Shown here: one piece after another, positions 31,720 through 44,168 of the stretch
How positions within the stretch are numbered: the first letter of the stretch is position 1
Layout: each line of letters starts with the position of its first letter
NCBI GenBank assembly: GCA_023334545.1
Contig: JAADVB010000070.1
Coordinates: 1-64,000, forward strand
Source: Salisapilia sapeloensis
Taxonomy: Eukaryota > Oomycota > Peronosporomycetes > Peronosporales > Salisapiliaceae
Reading direction: 5' to 3'
Length of the DNA stretch: 64,000 nt
Position numbers and translations under genes: made by a program
Notes under the pieces: generated by a model
Databases searched by the model: none
What the model was told of the DNA's origin: nothing
What the model saw: the letters and a program-made list of their open reading frames with translations, nothing else

Positions 31720-32150
31720 CATAGTCGAGGCATTGATAGCTGTAAGAAATAGGAAAAAAACATTTGCGTCCTATCGACCGAGATCATTTTGTCGTGACAT
31801 AAAGTTGACACTTTCTTCCTATTTTGAACCTTAATGGCTTTCATATTCGTTTCACATGCCTTCAAGGATATACATTGTTATCTGGTCTTGCGAGCCATTT
31901 TTCAAATACAGTAAATTGACTTCGTACACGTAGTTTTGATTCGTAGCTAAGGATTCGACCACCTTAACATGTCCGATCTCATGACTGTTGACGCTTGAGC
32001 TCTTCGTTTGCTAGTTTCTACACCGTCGTGTATCGCAACTTGAATTCACGCTTACACGTGACGATACCACGACGCGTGCCTGTCTCCCCACAGTGCGTGC
32101 AAGCGACATTCCTACTTCCCCCATTTACATTTACGGTGAGAAAGCAAACA
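31720..32150. other. Spacer before START/FYVE protein 2
   Basis: About 430 bp without a gene. Near its 3' end, at 32119-32134, is an initiator-like element before protein 2. Confidence 0.45.
32119..32134 (+). promoter_or_regulatory. Candidate initiator before START/FYVE 2
   Basis: CCCCATTTACATTTAC, 16 bp before the ATG at 32151, is close to the oomycete Inr core (CTCATTYYNCAWTTT). Confidence 0.45.
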
Positions 32151-33633
32151 ATGGACTTGGATAACGAGCTTTTGACTTCCCAGCTAAGCGGCGTCCAGAA
32201 GATCCAATTTGATCAGAGTCGCCGAGAGCTGTTTGAAGAAAAATCGAATGCGCTGCTACAGCGAACGTTAGATCAGAGGGATGCTTTTCATCGCAAGCAG
32301 AAGGCGTCGAACTGGAAGCTTTTCAAGCAAAACAAAGTCATGGCTGTCTACACAGATAGGAATGCCGCTCAGAATAGTCGTGCGGCTGATAGCGGTGTCG
32401 ACAGTAATAATCGCACCCATCGAACGCTTATGATAAGCGGCATTGTGCCTGGCACCACCGAGCAAGTCGTCCGTGGCGTATATGCGGATACAACGGAGGC
32501 AATGCGTACCGTGAAAGCTATCCAAGACTCTCTCTTTCTAGATGGCATGGTGCTTCAGGTCTTTGAGACTGGTGGCATTAGGGAGCCTGTGATCTTCAGC
32601 GGTATTAAATGGATGGTCTGGAAAGGGATGGCAATGAATTTGATGGCTGACCGAGACGCGCCGATGTACGAAAAGCTTGGAAACGTAGAAACGGATGAAG
32701 ACGCTTTTGTATACAATACGTATCAGTCAGTGGACCTGCCGGAGCTGCCCGCCAACACTACCCCATCTATGAAGCGGGTAACATTGTCTGTATGCTACCT
32801 ATATCACCAAATCAATCCAGGCCACGTTGCTTTCTTCTGCATTGCCGATGCTGACGTGCTAGGTAAGACCGACTAAAGGATATCCACTCTCTCCCTATCT
32901 CACCATCCGCGTAGGTCTAGTGCCGCCTCAATTCGTCGACCAATTTATGATCGACCGGGTGTCAGGTAGCTGGCTAAACTCGTTTACCGTAGCTAGTGCC
33001 AAAGCTTTCACAGCGCTAATGATCAGCCGCGCTGACTATGCTTTGTCGTTAAGTACAAAGTGCGATATCTGTCAATCCTCCGGGAGCATCTTTAACAAGC
33101 TAAAGTACTGTCGAGCTTGTAAATGCCGGCTATGCCGCTCGTGTGCAAAGACACGAGTCGTATTTCGACTACGCCTCCGAACACGCAAGCCTTCGACCGA
33201 GAAATTTTGCCGAGATTGCGTTTATGCTGTGGAAAGCAACGGCGGCTACATCCACCCACTTCCAAGTCACATCGAGACGATGCAAACGTCTGAATCGTCT
33301 GATTCGTCGTCGCCTACAAAACAAATGCAGTGCCCCATGATGGAAACATTTGATGCATTCCCAAATGTCCCATCGCCAACTTCCTCGATTTCCATCCAAG
33401 ATTCGACTCAAAAAGACGATCTACAATCTCATGCTGATTCGCATGCTCTGCCCGAGAGTCATGTGAGTGAGGACCCGGAAGAAGTTCTCGCAAAGATGTG
33501 GCGCAGGAAGGATAGTGAAGTCAGTTGGAATCAAGACGAGCGGCATCGGTTCTCATTGACATGGTCTAAAGACTCACCGGACGAACTTGGTGAAGCAATG
33601 GGCAAAGGAATAGATTTAGAGCTTTTGGACTAA
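32151..33633 (+). CDS. START-like / FYVE-like protein 2, two exons
   Basis: Exon 1 is 32151-32862 and exon 2 is 32915-33633, with a 52 bp GT-AG intron interrupting DADVLG-LVPP, giving 476 residues. This intron is at a position used by no other copy in the array. Start-like block: NWKLFKQNKVMAVYTDR, SGIVPGTTEQVVRGVYADTTE, FSGIKWMVW and MYEKLGNVE. The finger is at about 286-341 (CDIC, CRAC, CRSC, CRDC). Tail: VSWNQDERHRFSLTW and a terminal DLELLD. The ATG at 32151 is preceded by an initiator-like site; a TTG frame start further upstream was rejected. Confidence 0.86.
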
Positions 33634-34738
33634 ACACCCGAAGGAAAGAACAAGAGCTACGTCGTGATCGGTGTATGGTGGTGAATGTGCATTTACAAAG
33701 TCTGTCTGCACATGGCTGTAATGAAATGGGTATCATGCTCTCTTCGGTTAAGGCTCTAGCGATCGTACATTTCCACTGTATGCAAAAATTACTATCATAA
33801 CAATAAAACATCGGATGTAGCTATAGTTTATCTGATAAACGCTTCCTTTCCATCGTGATAGTGAATTGGTACAGGCTTGTGCTATATAGGAGAGACCATG
33901 TTGTGCTTTCGAAGGCTTCAATCCAGAGGATATGAAATGCGCTGGAGAAACAAGAAATGATATCGTTGGTAAAGATGGCAAGTTGGTGTGTTACCAAATT
34001 GAGTGGAATTCGGAGCGACCAGACCGTGATGCTTGGTTGCTTAAGATTTACAATTCAGTCATCTGAATGTAATCGCACATCGCAACCGTAGATAATCGGT
34101 GATACACCTGAACTGGTGCTTGAGCGAGTGCACGGTCTGGCGAGGTCGGACAAGTACAAATACGTGCCAACTCGAGTGTAACCGTCTCCCCATGTTCGGA
34201 GAGAGATGACGATAGGTCTACCTTTCATCATCTGATTGGCATGAAAGGCGCCCGACTTTTACCGGGCTAGCATCCGCGTCGATATTCATAACAAAACCCA
34301 AGTCCACTGTCGTCTAGGATTAAAATAACAGAATCAAGCGGCTGGATACCTAATAGAAACCCAAACGAGCCCTATTTGCAGGTTTACAACTGAGGTAGGT
34401 TGTTAAACAGCTAATCACGTTTCACGCTGGTCAAGATGATCGAAATGCTCGCAATGTGATACATGGGCTACCATTTTATAAACTGTGACTATCGAGCCTT
34501 TTGCTACGCTTTCGTGCGCATCACATTGACGAGTGAATAAGCTTCCACCATTCTTCCGATGTACAAGTTCGTTGAAATGCCTAAGCTGTGCGTTCGAAAT
34601 TCTAATCCACCATGAACATAAAGATGCTCCGATATGACGAAATTCCACTCAACAGTAACGTGTTAACGAGCTCTTTTAAGAGCTCATCCGTTCGCCAACT
34701 CACAATTGCATTTACCCGACACTGAAAGCATTCCAGCG
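33634..34738. other. Intergenic, no supported gene
   Basis: About 1.1 kb with no coding frame of note. The element TTCGCCAACTCACAATTG at about 34691-34708 matches the one before protein 5 (see the initiator finding). Confidence 0.45.
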
Positions 34739-36121
34739 ATGGAGCGACCAGAAGAGCACTTGATTTCTAGTTCCAACGCTCCTTTCCCAGAAAGTAGCCA
34801 ACGTCTGTACAATCGACTGTCGGAAGAGCTATTGCAAAGCACGTTGCACGAGCATACTGCGTTTCATCACGAGCAAAGGTCAAATCGGTGGAAACTACTA
34901 CGGCAAGACAAGTCTGCCGCCGTGTACGCAAGTACGTTTCACGATTTAACTGGCGAAAGCCGAAAACTCATGATCAGTGGTTTGATACCTGGATCCATCG
35001 AACAAGTCGCTCGTGGTCTCTGCTGTGATACAACAGATACTCTTGTTACGAATTACACTATCCACGACAAAAACTTTCTTAACGGGGCCGTCCTACACAC
35101 GTTCGAGAAGGGTTCTCTAGACTCTCCACTCATTTATTGTGGAATCAAATGGCTGGTCTTTCGACCAGTTGTCAAGCGCTTTATATCAGACTTGGATCTA
35201 CTTGTGTACGAACGACTTGGCTACGTCGAATCGGGCCACGGAGAATCCTTCTTGTACATCACATTCGAGTCCGTGGAGCTCAGTGACTACCCAAGAAACA
35301 ATGAAGCGAACATGACGCGAGTATCGAGGAGCATATGCATCCTATATCATCGTGTTAGCGAGCAGAGCTGCAGGTACTTCCTTGTGTCCGACACGAGCAA
35401 AGAAGCATATACAATGCAATCGGACTATTACCAAAGATCACGACTCCAAGCGATGGCGAACCCACTTCCTGGGGCTTTAGCAAGAGCCTATTCATCTTTG
35501 ATGGTCACCAACACGAATGCTCTTGCATCCACGAGTACGCATTGTGATGTCTGCAATGCTCCAAAAGCTCTCTTCAATCGATTGTACGAGTGCAAAGGGT
35601 GTCACATTCAAATGTGTCGAAAATGCCGGTACCGACGTACGATATTCCGACTACATCTTCGAAAGCAGAAACCAGTGGAAGAAGACTTTTGTCGAGACTG
35701 CGTTGCTTCCATCGAGTCGAATCATTTCGGGTTACCCTACTTTAGACACTTTGTACAAGCAGACGTGTCACCCGATTCGAACTCGTCTTTTACAGCGCCA
35801 AGACTTGAATCGCTTGATTACCAGTATCTTGAGAGTAGAGGAACGGAGTTTTGTCCGACTCCATATTCACCAACATCAACGCTTTCGATGCGAGACTTGA
35901 CAGACAGAATGTCCGGTAAGAGTTGTAGATGTCCAACGATGGAGATGCCAGAAGATGAGAAGGAACTGACTGGATTATGGTCCAATATTGAAGACGACAT
36001 CGAGGTAAAGTCTATCTGATCCAGTCATCACTAAAAATCTTAACTAGTGCAATAGTGGAATAGAGATGAGTGGTGGCGATTTTCCCTCCAGTTTGAGGAA
36101 AAGAACAAGCACGATGTGTGA
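34739..36121 (+). CDS. START-like / FYVE-like protein 3 with a short last exon
   Basis: Exon 1 is 34739-36004 and exon 2 is 36056-36121, over a 51 bp GT-AG intron, phase 0; 443 residues. Without splicing the frame ends in IEVKSI, lacking the family tail. With splicing it gains WNRDEWWRFSLQFEEKNK, clearly the conserved Trp-Asn motif, so the intron is convincing. The start is the ATG at 34739 (MERPEEHL). START-like motifs: NRWKLLRQDK, SGLIPGSIEQVARGLCCDTTD, YCGIKWLVF, VYERLGYVE. The finger is at about 267-322 (CDVC, CKGC, CRKC, CRDC). Ends KHDV rather than Leu-Asp. Confidence 0.83.
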
Positions 36122-36308
36122 TAAGAAGTGACTGACGCTACGCTAGACAAGTTGTACCAGCACCGTTATCAGGATAAAAGTCTGTTTGCATACGTTTTCG
36201 CCTTCAAAGTATCCCTCGTGAGAGTCTCGTTTTTGTTGACAGCCACAATATGGTAGAGTCATAGTGGCATCCCTCCGTACATCTCGAGGCACTCATATAG
36301 TTCGAAAG

Positions 36309-37776
36309 ATGGCGTCTCCCCCTCCCTGCTCATTGAGTCCTTCCGCTCGAAAAGAGGTGGAAGATCGATGTGATGCAATCATTGAGAGGACGATCACCCA
36401 GTACCAGTCATTTAGAAACAATGCACATCATAGCAGGTATCCACTCAAGGACCTAAACTCGATCCGAGCAATCATAACCTTCACTTGCATGTACTCTTGA
36501 CTAGCTGGGCACATATGCGTACTCGAAAAGGAATGGAACTATACCACGAAAGACAGACTGGGGTGATGGAGGGTGACCCTGGGAAGAGAGCAATCGCGAT
36601 CCACGGTGTGCTTCCCGGGAACACCGATGATGTCATCATGTGCTGGTATGCAGACACGACCGAGGCATTCGTGCATGGCAAGAAAATCCAGAGCAAAAGC
36701 TTCATCGACGGTGCCATCTTGGAGGTGCTAGAGTCCCATTCACCGGAACACGACGTGATCTTTGCTGGTGTCAAATGGGCGTGCTTCCAGACCACGATCG
36801 GGCCTCTCGTCAACGACCATGATAGTGTCTACTACGAGGTTCGAATGACGATCTTTGACGTTCAGTGGACACTTGACTAACTTTATGCATGCAGCGGCAG
36901 GGGAGGTACACGGACCACGACGGAACGCCCTACGTCTTTGTTGCTATCCTCTCCGTTGACATTCCAGGCTACTCGAGCAGCCAAAGTGAAAAGATCATTC
37001 GGGCAGAAACGACGATGTGCTATCTGTTCAAGGACATCGATGGTCACTACGTCCACAGCTTTGTCTTTGGCTACGCGCACGATTACGGTCTCTTCATAGG
37101 TCAAATCGCTGACCTGATTCTTGCCGACCGAACTCTAGAGCATTGCAACACGCTTACGTGTGCCCAAGCAAAAGCGTTTTCGACTTTAATGGCTCGCAAC
37201 CTCAACGTCCCTGCTTCGTCCTCTAGTCATTGCGAAGTTTGCACCAAACATCCGTCATTTTTCTTCAAGCTACACCTCTGTAGAGGGTGCAAGCGACGTG
37301 TTTGCGGCCGATGTAGTAAGAAGAGAGTCGTCTTTCGACTCGACGTCCGATCTCGAAAACCTCTCAAGCAAGAGTTTTGCGTCAATTGCGTAGAAGCAGT
37401 TGAAAACCGCCAAGTGCGATGTCCACAGACGATGCGACCAGCAGCTAATATAGATGACCAGTCAGCCTTGGCGGACAACCAGACTCCGTACTCATCATCA
37501 TCTCAGTCGTCTGAACTGTTTTCAGAAAAAATGAGCGGCAGTTGGCGAGCGACGAGAGAGGCGGCGACAGGCGCTTATTCTCCGGTATCATCACTCTCCA
37601 TGCAAGACGAAGGTCGGTATAGTCCAAGCCAAGCGACCAGATATAACGCCAGTGAGTGGGGTGGGATGGACAGTTTCGTTGAAACTCAGGAAGAGATGCG
37701 ACAGAGCACGAGCTCCAGTGATGAGCCAACAATGACCATGGGCGTATCCGCCGTCGACATTGAGCAACTAGATTAA
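36309..37776 (+). CDS. START-like / FYVE-like protein 4, three exons
   Basis: Exons 36309-36436, 36505-36838 and 36895-37776; introns of 68 and 56 bp; 447 residues. The second intron splits YYE from RQGRYTD at the point used by four other copies. START-like motifs: GVLPGNTDDVIMCWYADTTE, FAGVKWACF and YYERQGRY. The finger is at about 266-321 (CEVC, CRGC, CGRC, CVNC). The tail lacks a Trp-Asn motif (it has SEWGGMDSF at the matching distance) but ends DIEQLD. The ATG at 36309 is used; an upstream GTG frame start was dismissed. Confidence 0.84.
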
Positions 37777-37922
37777 ATGGAATGAAAGTCATTATCTATA
37801 CATTGCGTCCCATGTGTCGTTCCCTCTACCTTCACCTGGCAGAGACCGGACACTTCCATGGCTGCGGAGGTTACATATGTTACCGATCGAGTAGCGCTGA
37901 CTCGCTCTTGACCAGGAATCTT

Positions 37923-37938
37923 CCCCATTCGCCAACTT
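37923..37938 (+). promoter_or_regulatory. Candidate initiator before START/FYVE 5
   Basis: CCCCATTCGCCAACTT lies 5 bp before the ATG at 37944. A closely similar stretch (TTCGCCAACTCACAATTG) precedes protein 3. Initiator function is inferred from resemblance to the oomycete Inr core. Confidence 0.35.
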
Positions 37939-37943
37939 ACACT

Positions 37944-39500
37944 ATGAACGCAGACGCTAGTCTAAACGGCGTCGCACCCGTGCGATTTAGTGACGAACGA
38001 AGGAAGGAATTGGAGATCGGAGCAAACGAACTTCTAGAGTACGCACTAGCCGAGCATGACCGTTTTCATCACCGGAATGACACGCAAAAGTGGAAACCTT
38101 TGAGGTACGTGTCGTTTCGTGTCATAGATAGGTGGTACCTTCGGACGCGGAACACTGATCCTCACAGTCTCCCTTAGGCGATTCAAGTGGCTCCACCTGT
38201 ATCACCATCGTTGCAAGAAAGACTCTAAGGATCCTGCTTCAACAATGCCCCATACGTCGGGCGTGGACACCAGCGTCTTTGAAAATGGGAAAACTGAAGT
38301 TTTGTGTAGTGGCATCGTGCCTGGTGGTCTCGAGATGCATGTGAGTGGTATCTACTCGGACACCTCATCAGATTTAAAAACAGTCAAGTCGATCATATCC
38401 GAGGGTGTCATGGATGCTGCCGTCTACCACGTTTTCGAAGACAGGAAAATGGAAAGCGATGTTATCTTCTCAGGCATCAAGTGGATTGCCTTTAAAATCC
38501 CAGGTGGACGACTCATTGACGACGTCGACATCCTCGTCTATGAGGTACGAGTGCCTATTTCTTTAGCAAAATTGCTAGGATATTAACTTATATCTAGCGT
38601 ATGGGCCGTGTCGTGGACGAGAACGGGGAAATATTTATCTATAATACGATGCAAAGTGTCGAATTACCAGAGTATCCGAAGAACGAGACGTTGGGTATGC
38701 GTAGGTCTTTATTAAATATTTGCTACTTGTACCGACCGGTGGGGACCAAAGCGACCGCGTGCTTTTATTTGAGTGAATTTCCGCCAATCTCAAGTGTGCT
38801 TGGACCCATTACTGAGTACATTGGCGCTGCACGTGCAGCCGAGCATTTCAATGCAATTATTGCTGCTTATGCGAAAAAATACTCGACTCTCATGACCACT
38901 GCCGCCATCAACGACACGGACAAAGAGTGTCCTAGCCGATGTGAAGTATGTGATACGAAACCGAAATTTCTGACCAAGTTACGCTTGTGTAAAGGATGCC
39001 TACGCTACGGTTGCTCTAGATGTCGAAATCGACGCACCATCTTCCGTCTCCGGCCTCGTACGCAAAAGCCTGATAAAGCTATTTTTTGCTATGATTGCAT
39101 TCGGACAGTGGAAGATGGCACACTGGAATGTTCCAGTGCACCTCTTCGACTACAGCGATATCTGTCAACAGGGTCCTCTAGATCTTCAAACCAAGTGCAC
39201 GACGGGTTCGTACCATTAAGGAGGGTGCCTGGCGAAGCGCCAACATGCGCATCCGAGTCATTCGGCCACGAGACTGGATATCTTCACGACCCGCCTTCAC
39301 CTAACAGCGACGATGGAAGCAAGAGCTTTTCGGATGATTTTTACGACCGAGCGTTGAAACAAATGTGGGCAAGTCGAGAGTCGTCCGAATTGGTTTGGAA
39401 TGAGGAAGAGCGTAGCCAATTCAGACAGAAGGCGTTCAGACAAACGCATGCAGACCAGATGCCACATGGTGAGACCGCGAGCGTGCAGTCACTTGATTAG
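37944..39500 (+). CDS. START-like / FYVE-like protein 5, three exons
   Basis: Exons 37944-38104, 38178-38544 and 38598-39500; introns of 73 and 53 bp; 476 residues. The second intron falls between VYE and RMGRVVDENG, the shared position. Motifs: KWKPLRR (spanning the first junction), SGIVPGGLEMHVSGIYSDTSS, FSGIKWIAFK. The finger is at about 290-345 (CEVC, CKGC, CSRC, CYDC) followed by FRLRPRTQKP. The tail has LVWNEEERSQFRQK and ends SVQSLD. The first intron is the longest in the array. Confidence 0.85.
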
Positions 39501-39823
39501 AAGAATAAGTCTAAATGAGACCAAGTACTTGCGTGCAGTACCGCCATTATATTCTTCTTAAATGATGGTTTTCCGAATGATATATCTGACCGATTGAAAG
39601 GGTGGTAGGATCGATCTGTATTAAATAACACAGACGATAGACTTGAACGTCGATCATTCGGTGCCAGTGAAGCCACAGAGAGATGCCATTGTAGCTACAA
39701 TCGGACGAGCAGTGGTCAGCTGGTCGATGCCCATCAAAGTTCCGCCTGTTCTGCTGCGTGTAGGCAGCTTCATAAGAAATAACGGTCACTGCAGACGATT
39801 TAGGTGCGATTGGCACGGATAGA
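39501..39823. other. Spacer, no gene
   Basis: About 320 bp between proteins 5 and 6. No coding or structural signal seen. Confidence 0.5.
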
Positions 39824-41252
39824 ATGGACCGGTCATACATGCAGGCATCCATGGCTGGAGCAACGACACGGCAGACGGAGATGGATGACCGTGCAAACGA
39901 CCTTATCGACAGCGCATTGAAAGACTATGATGCGTTCCAGCGAACGGAGGAACGAGATAAACGCTGGAAGCTACTGCGGAGCCTATCAGAGAACAACGTA
40001 TACGGCGAACGAGAGCATTTATCTCAATCAAGTCACCGGACGATGCTCCTCTATGGGTTCGTCCCCGGTACCATCGCCCAGTTCCTCGCCGGTGTTTATA
40101 CCGACGATAAAGACTCCCTCGAAACAGCTCGGCACTTCCTCACCCCAGGTGTCGTCGACGCGGAACTTTTACACGTGTTTGAAAGTCATCACCTGAACGC
40201 CCCAACCGTCCTCGCCTGCATCAAACGCGCCATCCTCCCTTGCTTTGCCAATATCAAAGAATCCGAGACGATTTATTACGAGGTACACATCCTTGATAGA
40301 AATACGCCATGAAAGATAAACTGACGATGAGTAGAAACTTGGCTGGCGTGAAGATGATCATGGCCATCGCTTTGGCTATCAACTTATGTTTAGTATTGAT
40401 GCTCCGGATCTCGTAGACCCAAAACAGACAAAGCGATCAAAGACATATACGTGCTGCGTGAACTTGCTCAAGCAATTCAGTCCCGACTGGATAAGTGTCT
40501 TTACCATCACAGAGGTGGACTTTGGTAACGTGGGAAACGTCATCGGCACCATCATCGAACAGCTCACTGCGAATCGTACCACGGAAGCGTATAATGCTGT
40601 TCTCATGGCAAGATCCAAAGCGTATTTGGCACTCATAAACGCCAACACCAATCAACCAATCAAGCAGAAGGGTCACGATAACGACTGCAAGGTCTGCCGG
40701 GAGCCAGAACGTTTCCTCTCCAAACTGCGTCCGTGCGCTGGTTGTGGGCATTTCGCCTGCTCCAAATGCCGGCATAAACGCATGATCTTTCGACTACGAC
40801 CCAAATCGAACAAATATGACAAGGCCCTGTTTTGTCTCGAGTGCATCGACGCAGTGCAAAACAAAAGGTTCCATATGGACCACGATATCTCCGACTTGGC
40901 AGCTGCATCGGTTTCTGCACGGGCTCATACGTCTTCTGACTCATCAGCCTACGAAGGTGTTTCAACAGAATCAGACGTCGCCTTGTCTTCTTCCTCCTTC
41001 AGTTGGGGTCGTGCTTCCTCGCTATCTATCTCCCAACTGACGAAAGACGACATTGTGCTTGAAGACTTACCAGTGCTTTCACGTAAAAACACATCCGAGA
41101 TATCGTCCGTCACGCCATCGAATTCCTGGGATCAGGTTGAAATGGAACCAAATGAGGAAAGTTGGAGGAGTAGCGGACAAACGCAACTCACGGCTGATCC
41201 AGATTACCGTAGCAGTGTATGCGGTACTATTCGGCTCCACGAACTGGACTAG
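39824..41252 (+). CDS. START-like / FYVE-like protein 6, two exons
   Basis: Exon 1 is 39824-40282 and exon 2 is 40335-41252, with a 52 bp intron after YYE (shared position) and KLGWREDDHG following; 458 residues. START-like motifs are weaker: DKRWKLLRSLSEN, YGFVPGTIAQFLAGVYTDDKD. The GIKW motif seen elsewhere reads CIKRAIL, so a conserved Trp is replaced. The finger is at about 269-324 (CKVC, CAGC, CSKC, CLEC). The tail has NSWDQVEMEPNEESWRSS instead of Trp-Asn, yet ends RLHELD. Possible relaxed constraint on the lipid-binding half. Confidence 0.83.
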
Positions 41253-41742
41253 TGAAGCCTTCTTACCGAAAGCTACACCTACAATTAACAAATAATATAT
41301 TATCGCTGTACTGGCGAAATAATGATTATCCGTCCATCTACTTTTGGAAGATTGAGTTGCACGATCTGCAAACGGTTCAGAGGCAGACAGGTCGTTTTCA
41401 GTCATTCAAACTCCATGCTACAAACTATGCGATTGACTAAATGTACTTTTTTCGTATCAACACTAAGCTGCCATGATGGTCACACACTGCACAGAATCGT
41501 GCTTGCTCATGTCTATCGTGGAAAACGAGATGTTTATAAGCGTAACTCGGAAAAATGGAAGTACATTCAAGCCTGACTAGCTGTTCCCATCTGCGTCTTG
41601 GCTTATTCTTTGACAAACGAATCTCGCGATACGACTCTAACTGATTTGCTCCGGACTTCGTGTGGTTGACGAATGCTCGGTGCGCAACGTCGCCTGCGTC
41701 TGTACTGTTTAGCACTCCATTCTCTCTTTTTTATCGAGGAGC
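41253..41742. other. Spacer, no gene
   Basis: About 490 bp. Short frames only. An initiator-like GCACTCCATTCTCTCTTTTT at 41712-41731 precedes protein 7. Confidence 0.45.
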
Positions 41743-43110
41743 ATGAGAAAGCCACATCAGGTCAAAATTAATCCGTTTGAACAAGTCGCGTGGCACTGTC
41801 GAAGGGATGCTTTGCTCACAGAGGTTTTACAACAGTTTGCCGACTTCCATTATCGAAATGATCCGCTCAAGCGATGGAGATATCTTCGAAAGGATGGTCC
41901 CTTTGAGCTCTACACGGATGCCCAGGAATCTCCGAACAGATCAGACAAGGCTTGCCAGTCCGTACTATCAACCGGATTAGCACCAGGAAACGCTGAAGAC
42001 ATGCTATCTAGCTTGTTGATATCAACAACGAGTGAATTGCATACCCAGCTCGCACTCACTGAACCATCTGCAACCGACGGCGTCTTAATCGATGTATTTA
42101 CGTGCGACTATCACTCCAAGGACCTCATCTTCGCAGGAGTCAAGTGGACGGCGCATAAATCGAACCTTATTTTTAATCAGTCCCACGACGCACTCGTGTA
42201 CGAAGCGCTTGGTTGGGTCCAAGACGAACACAACGAAACGTTCGCCTGGCATGTTTTATTCTCCATCGACATGCCAGAGTTTCCACGCGGCTTTGTTGAC
42301 TCGAATTGGCAACGTGCAGTCGTGACCAGGGCGTCACTCTTCCACCAAGTCCAAGGACACTACCTCGAATGCTTTACGAGAATTGAACTTGACGCAAAAG
42401 GGACCAAGCTTGGACTGGCCAAAGAATTGCCTTCAAATGCATTTGCAAACACCTATCAATATGCTTTACTATCTGGTGGCGCGAAACGGTATTCTCTTCT
42501 TGTAGAGGAAAGCAAAGGCAAATTCGTTCCCGCCAGCAAAAAATGTGAAGTCTGTACTCGAAAGCCATTGCTCGGAAAGCTCCAGCAATGCAGCGGATGC
42601 GTCCAATACGCATGTCGACGCTGTCGAAAGACTCGCCCTATTTTTAAACTTGCTCCTGGAAAGGATAAAGTTATAAAGCGAACGTTTTGTCAGCTGTGCG
42701 TTGGCAAAGTCGAGGACGAGCAGTATACCAATTGGAGCTTGAAGTCGCAGGCAGCCTCTGGCTGCTCCTTATCACCGCCATCTCGACAATATAGCGATGA
42801 CTACGTCAACAAAACCACGCCAACATACTGCGAGCGTAATGACGATGTCCGAAGTGTCGCCTCATCTCTTTCGATGGCTACTGCAAAGCCAGAAGCAAGT
42901 CCGAAGGGAAACTTGACTTCGCCGACAGCCAATTCAGACGGCACATCGACACTAAAATTCGAGGCCGATCTGAACGATTTGAAAAACAACTTGGATGAGT
43001 GGAATATGCAGGAAAATAACCTACTCCAGCAGATGAAAGTGAATATGATAGCTAAAGACGAATCTCTGGAGATAAATGAGCATCGCATCAGTGCTTCTGA
43101 GCTGGATTGA
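41743..43110 (+). CDS. START-like / FYVE-like protein 7
   Basis: 455 residues, intronless, ATG at 41743 (MRKPHQVKINPFEQ). START-like: VLQQFADFHYRND, RWRYLRKDGPFELYTD, STGLAPGNAEDMLSSLL, FAGVKWTAHK, VYEALGWVQDE. The finger is at about 267-322: CEVC, CSGC, CRRC, CQLC, with the middle segment PIFKLAPGKDK shorter and less Arg-rich than in other copies. The tail contains LDEWNMQENNLLQQMK and ends SASELD. The intron position shared by copies 4, 5, 6, 12 and 14 is continuous here (YEALGW). Confidence 0.86.
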   Translation: MRKPHQVKINPFEQVAWHCRRDALLTEVLQQFADFHYRNDPLKRWRYLRKDGPFELYTDAQESPNRSDKACQSVLSTGLAPGNAEDMLSSLLISTTSELHTQLALTEPSATDGVLIDVFTCDYHSKDLIFAGVKWTAHKSNLIFNQSHDALVYEALGWVQDEHNETFAWHVLFSIDMPEFPRGFVDSNWQRAVVTRASLFHQVQGHYLECFTRIELDAKGTKLGLAKELPSNAFANTYQYALLSGGAKRYSLLVEESKGKFVPASKKCEVCTRKPLLGKLQQCSGCVQYACRRCRKTRPIFKLAPGKDKVIKRTFCQLCVGKVEDEQYTNWSLKSQAASGCSLSPPSRQYSDDYVNKTTPTYCERNDDVRSVASSLSMATAKPEASPKGNLTSPTANSDGTSTLKFEADLNDLKNNLDEWNMQENNLLQQMKVNMIAKDESLEINEHRISASELD

Positions 43111-44168
43111 GAGCAGAACACAAGAATAGATAGCATGTATTGGTATAATTAAAACGAGCAATGTGCCGTTGCACAATTCATTGTGAACTGTATTATGACT
43201 ATGGGTTCATGCAGGTTAAAAGCAACTCATCATAGAGATTAGGCTCTAAACCCGCAGTAGGTCCTTGTGAGATACAGGTGAATTGCAAAACGATAATCTG
43301 AAACTATTTCCTGTTGTTATTTTTATCAAAGTTCCAGTAGCCAACCAGTGCATCTGAAGTATATTGTGCGAGCCGCGAGTACCTGCATTAGTCGGAAGTG
43401 ATGCCGCGTACAATTTCTATCCACCAAAACATCAATGGTAGCCTAGGTTTCCATTGACTATCAGTAGTTTGTTTTATTGCTGTAAAGCATCGTATCTAGG
43501 GCAATGCAAGCGAGTCGACCACTACACTGTACTTGCTAAGCTTGCCTCATTTGCATACTCTATACTACTCTTCTCAAGATGAGTACAGTGCGACCTACTC
43601 GGCAGAGGACTGACATATCACATACTTATTTTATGTTCGTATGCCATAGCGAGCGTAATGCTTGATGGCTGAAAGCTCGAAATGTTGGTGAGCTCCTAGA
43701 CGAGACATGCGTTCATAACATGATATCTATTTGCTATCATCCTGCATTGAAAGGCGCAGCTTTACGACATCAGTGTAGTAGTTTGGCCATTAGTTTTCGT
43801 TCCCGTAGCTCATGTCTACAACTCCATGATGGCTTCCAGCATCTATTACTTTTCAGTTTACAATGCCATAAATATCTCAGCTTCCATGTTTTACAGTGCG
43901 TTTTAAACTGCGAGCACTCGGACCAAACTGGACCCACTTGTGTCCAGATATATGCATGAGGAAATATGTTACACAGTTTGGTTCCTGGAAGTCTTGAAGT
44001 TTCTAAAGCACACTCCTACATTCCTTACCAGGCAGGAGTAGTCTAAGGGCCTAGCTCCAACGTTTCTCATCGAATAACTGATCTCGTTTTGCGATATACA
44101 CCTTAGTTTCAAGCACAATCTGACAGGATCAGTAGCTCTTGGACCGAACGATTCGATACGGTCATAAG
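43111..44168. other. Intergenic, no supported gene
   Basis: About 1.06 kb. Stops are dense in all frames except short runs with no domain. No tRNA-like arms or clear repeats were found. Confidence 0.45.
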
